The position numbers were made by a program, and so were the translations under genes. DNA of 64,000 bases from VFJQ01 sp044226525 (GTDB lineage: Bacteria; Verrucomicrobiota; Verrucomicrobiia; Chthoniobacterales; Chthoniobacteraceae), in NCBI GenBank assembly GCA_044226525.1, contig JBGAGV010000006.1, positions 124,001 through 188,000 of the forward strand, given 5' to 3'. This document shows, piece after piece, positions 61,539-64,000 of the stretch. The notes under the pieces were generated by a model, which searched no databases, was not told the origin of the DNA, and saw only the letters and a list, made by a program, of their open reading frames with translations. Each line of letters begins with the position of its first letter. Position 1 is the stretch's first letter.

Positions 61539-64000
61539 AGGAGTTGTTTACATGGCGAGACGTTCAGGATCAGGTTGACGGCTCTAACGAAAAGCCGTGG
61601 ATTCGGGCGAGTGCCGACACCACCACCCTCCGAATCGAATGCCTCCCTGGACAAGCGGCGGAGTGTAGCCGCGTTTTGACAGATATTATTCCTTCGTTCG
61701 AGGCGGAGACGAATTCAGTCCGCCTCGCTGGATTGCCCTCGAATCAGCGGAAACTCATTGTGGAGATTATCGAGGATGCTGATGTTGCCCCGGTGGTCAC
61801 GATTGAGAGACCGCTATGGACCAATCGGACCGCTGAGTTGAAGCCGCCAGCAGCCCCGCTGAAATCAAAAGTCTGTGCTTTCTATTCATACAAAGGAGGC
61901 GTGGGGCGAACGACCGCTGTCGTTGCGATGCTGGCGGAAATTTTGCATCAACATCCTACCAGCCGCGTCTTGGTGATCGATGCGGATTTTGAGGCTCCTG
62001 GTCTAACCTGGCTTCTTAAGCCACCCACTGAGGATGGCTTTTCTTATATCGACGCACTTTCGTTGCTTCATGATGCCGACGATTGGAAACGCGATGCGCT
62101 ACCTCTCATTGCCGATTGCGTCCGACTGGGTAGCGCAACTCTCGAGATACCGGATGGGCGTCGCGATTTTTGGTTTCTTCCGGCGGTTCGATCGGTGGAC
62201 CAACTTTTTAAAATGCCGATTCGTCCAGAACAAGTGGTGCGTGCACGAGGACGAGCATGGTTGATGGCTGACTTTTTATTCGAACTTTCGCAAACGCTGA
62301 AATTTGATGTAGTGTTGGTGGACATGCGGACGGGGATAACAGAGTTTTCATCACCGCTTTTGCTGGACCCTCGTGTTGAAAAGATTTTGGTGACCTCCTG
62401 CAATGCTCAATCGGTGCGGGGGACAGTAGAGACTTTACGGCGGGTGCAAAAGGCTCATCCGTCTAGTGAAAAGCCGGAGGTCATTGTTAGCCTTGTGCCT
62501 CCCGATTCGGGAGAGTTGTTTGAAAAAATTAGCACTGACATAATTGACGTATTCAATGATCAGCCGCCAACGGGAGGGGATTCGGTCGGCTCGCAGCTTG
62601 GAATTCACCGGTCTGATTTTGCGCAGGAGCTTCTGCATTTCGAAAGCTTGGACGACTTTGCGTTAAAACGGCTTTCCGGAACTCAGCTTGGAAAAAAGGT
62701 TGCCCCCGATTTAGTTGAGCGCCTTGTCGATATTTCTGATTCAGTGCCTGCGCGTGAAGACGCCGGAGTTTCGGCCGCGATAACGCCAAAGGATGTCGCA
62801 GAGGCAGCGAAAAAATTGGAGTTTGCCGAACAAAATTCTGAAGTGGGGTTGTTACCGATCCCCGCTTTGCGAAAGCTTTTAGAGGTGCCGACCGGGAGAC
62901 TTCCGATAGCTAACGTGATTGGTGCAAAGGGGGCGGGTAAAACATTTGCCTGGGGACAGTTGGTTCTTGCGAAACGTCTCTTGAAGTTTTCTCAACTCGT
63001 CTCGACGACTCATGAAGTGCGGGACGCGCAAATATTTCCACTTTTAGCTCCCACTTCATTAAGCCCGCATTTGGCGGATCAAGTGAGGGCACTTGAGGAG
63101 CAGGTGGTAGGGAGTCGTGAATCGAGGCTGACGCGTTTTGCGCTCAAGGATCAAGTGGAGCGGTCTGATACCTCATGTGAGCCATTTGATTTTTGGTTGT
63201 GTGCTATAGCCGATCGTTTGGGTTTGCCCGTTCCAGCGGGGAACAATGCTCGTGAAAAGCTTCGATCAGTCTTTTCTCAGGTTGAGCCCATTCTTCTGAT
63301 TGTGGACGGTCTAGAAGATGCACTTCAGGTAACCGTTGGGACGGGATTAACTGAACCGCAAAAGAAAATCCTCCGCTACCTGTTGCAGGATTTTCCTAGC
63401 ATCCTTCGGGAATCCGGAGTTGATAATATTGGCTTGGTCGTTTTTGTGAGACGAGACTTGGCTGCATTGGCTATCAGGCAAAACTTTGGGCAGTTCGAGG
63501 CTCTTCACCGCGACACGACGTTGACATGGACGCCGGCAGACGCATTGCGCTTACCGCTCTGGTTGCTGGCGAGACTTGGGTGGGACACAAAACTTCCGAG
63601 TGTCGCGACTGCGTCATACGATGAATTGCGTAAAGCCTTGTTTGCATTTTGGGGCGAGAAGATGGGGGGGAAGCGCGAGGCTTTTACGGACGAATGGGTA
63701 ATCGCGACCCTTTCAGACTTTAATCTCGTTTTGCAGGCGAGAGATATGACGAGGTTAGTGCGCTACGCTGCGGAGAATCACGGGATTCGATCATTTCCAA
63801 TTCCGCATACAGCCCTGAGGAACGCAGTGCCATCTGTGTCGCAAGAGAAAATTGCCGAACTGGGAAAAGAAGTTGCCGCGTTGGAATCAATATTTTCGCG
63901 TCTCCAAGGGCATGCCATTAATTTGAAAGTGATTCCTTTTTCTCCAACGGATGTAGGTCTATCGGCAGAGGAGGTCGTATTTATGCAGCAGCTAGGGTTG
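61535..64000 (+). CDS. large double-NTPase (KGGVGR ParA-like domain plus second P-loop), 3' end outside window
   Basis: At least 822 residues, open to the edge. Residues 1-105 are an N-terminal adaptor-like region. Residues 113-330 form a ParA/MinD-like domain with the deviant Walker A K120-GGVGRTT and VLVIDADFEAPG; the family 'KGGVGR-motif variant' I recall matches this motif. Residues 455-660 contain a second P-loop, GAKGAGKT (about 463-470), and a Walker B LLIVDGLED (Asp591), as in AAA/STAND ATPases. The rest is helical, ending in a coiled stretch. It is coupled by ATGA to the HEPN-like gene and has lower G+C. Likely a sensor/switch of an anti-phage system. Confidence 0.72.
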   Translation, partial: MKELFTWRDVQDQVDGSNEKPWIRASADTTTLRIECLPGQAAECSRVLTDIIPSFEAETNSVRLAGLPSNQRKLIVEIIEDADVAPVVTIERPLWTNRTAELKPPAAPLKSKVCAFYSYKGGVGRTTAVVAMLAEILHQHPTSRVLVIDADFEAPGLTWLLKPPTEDGFSYIDALSLLHDADDWKRDALPLIADCVRLGSATLEIPDGRRDFWFLPAVRSVDQLFKMPIRPEQVVRARGRAWLMADFLFELSQTLKFDVVLVDMRTGITEFSSPLLLDPRVEKILVTSCNAQSVRGTVETLRRVQKAHPSSEKPEVIVSLVPPDSGELFEKISTDIIDVFNDQPPTGGDSVGSQLGIHRSDFAQELLHFESLDDFALKRLSGTQLGKKVAPDLVERLVDISDSVPAREDAGVSAAITPKDVAEAAKKLEFAEQNSEVGLLPIPALRKLLEVPTGRLPIANVIGAKGAGKTFAWGQLVLAKRLLKFSQLVSTTHEVRDAQIFPLLAPTSLSPHLADQVRALEEQVVGSRESRLTRFALKDQVERSDTSCEPFDFWLCAIADRLGLPVPAGNNAREKLRSVFSQVEPILLIVDGLEDALQVTVGTGLTEPQKKILRYLLQDFPSILRESGVDNIGLVVFVRRDLAALAIRQNFGQFEALHRDTTLTWTPADALRLPLWLLARLGWDTKLPSVATASYDELRKALFAFWGEKMGGKREAFTDEWVIATLSDFNLVLQARDMTRLVRYAAENHGIRSFPIPHTALRNAVPSVSQEKIAELGKEVAALESIFSRLQGHAINLKVIPFSPTDVGLSAEEVVFMQQLGL

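Overview
The window reads as a continuous piece of a high-GC bacterial chromosome, most likely from the phylum Verrucomicrobiota; I cannot place it to class. This rests on a paired DUF1592/DUF1588 cytochrome-like protein and DUF1552 protein (families concentrated in Planctomycetes and Verrucomicrobia), a coiled-coil porin with a fibre-like N-terminal segment, histidine kinases with discoidin-like sensor regions, and the type of the topoisomerase IV pair. Most of the window is compact and strongly coding, with many ATGA-type start/stop overlaps. There is one RNA gene, an initiator tRNA.

Layout. 1-5031: a PTS-type regulatory fusion (HPr-HPr-EIIA), a secreted zinc peptidase, DNA polymerase III delta (holA), two small membrane proteins (TauE/SafE, DoxX) and tRNA-fMet. 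5223-17661: a DUF3606 protein, a porin, then a long operon made of an OmpR-type two-component system and a tripartite RND efflux pump with an RraA-like gene between adaptor and permease, ending with an orphan NarL-type kinase and a small lipoprotein. 18087-24305 (minus): four translationally linked or closely packed exported proteins (LRR protein, haem-motif DUF1592/1588 protein, DUF1552 protein, unknown). 24446-29617: two more complete two-component systems. 29693-36454: carbohydrate and purine functions (SGNH esterase, GH10 xylanase plus xylose isomerase with a divergent PAS-AraC regulator, PuuD urate hydroxylase). 36515-48696: topoisomerase IV subunits ParE and ParC separated by AlkD-like repair protein, old yellow enzyme, an exported methyltransferase, DUF3500, rhamnose mutarotase, a broken small gene next to an antitoxin-like ORF, and catalase-peroxidase katG with a clear terminator.

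48758-52719 (minus) is the most striking locus: four tightly coupled genes for an alpha/beta hydrolase, a TPR-like sensor fused to a trypsin-like protease, a TIR protein, and a prokaryotic-YEATS/TIR fusion. This looks like a bacterial immune or conflict cassette in which a sensor and protease control NAD-cleaving or lipid-cleaving effectors. It is followed by a 1744-residue multidomain secreted protease with a sedolisin-like active-site pattern, and then by a scarred region (58170-60966) holding gene fragments, a frameshifted gene, tandem 7-mers and a pair of direct repeats.

61000-64000 has visibly lower G+C (48% in one 60-base sample against 67% in a sample from the TIR cassette) and encodes a HEPN-like small protein translationally coupled to a very large double-NTPase (a KGGVGR ParA-like domain followed by a second P-loop domain) that runs off the end of the window. 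This is probably a horizontally acquired defence module and the second main candidate for an undescribed system.
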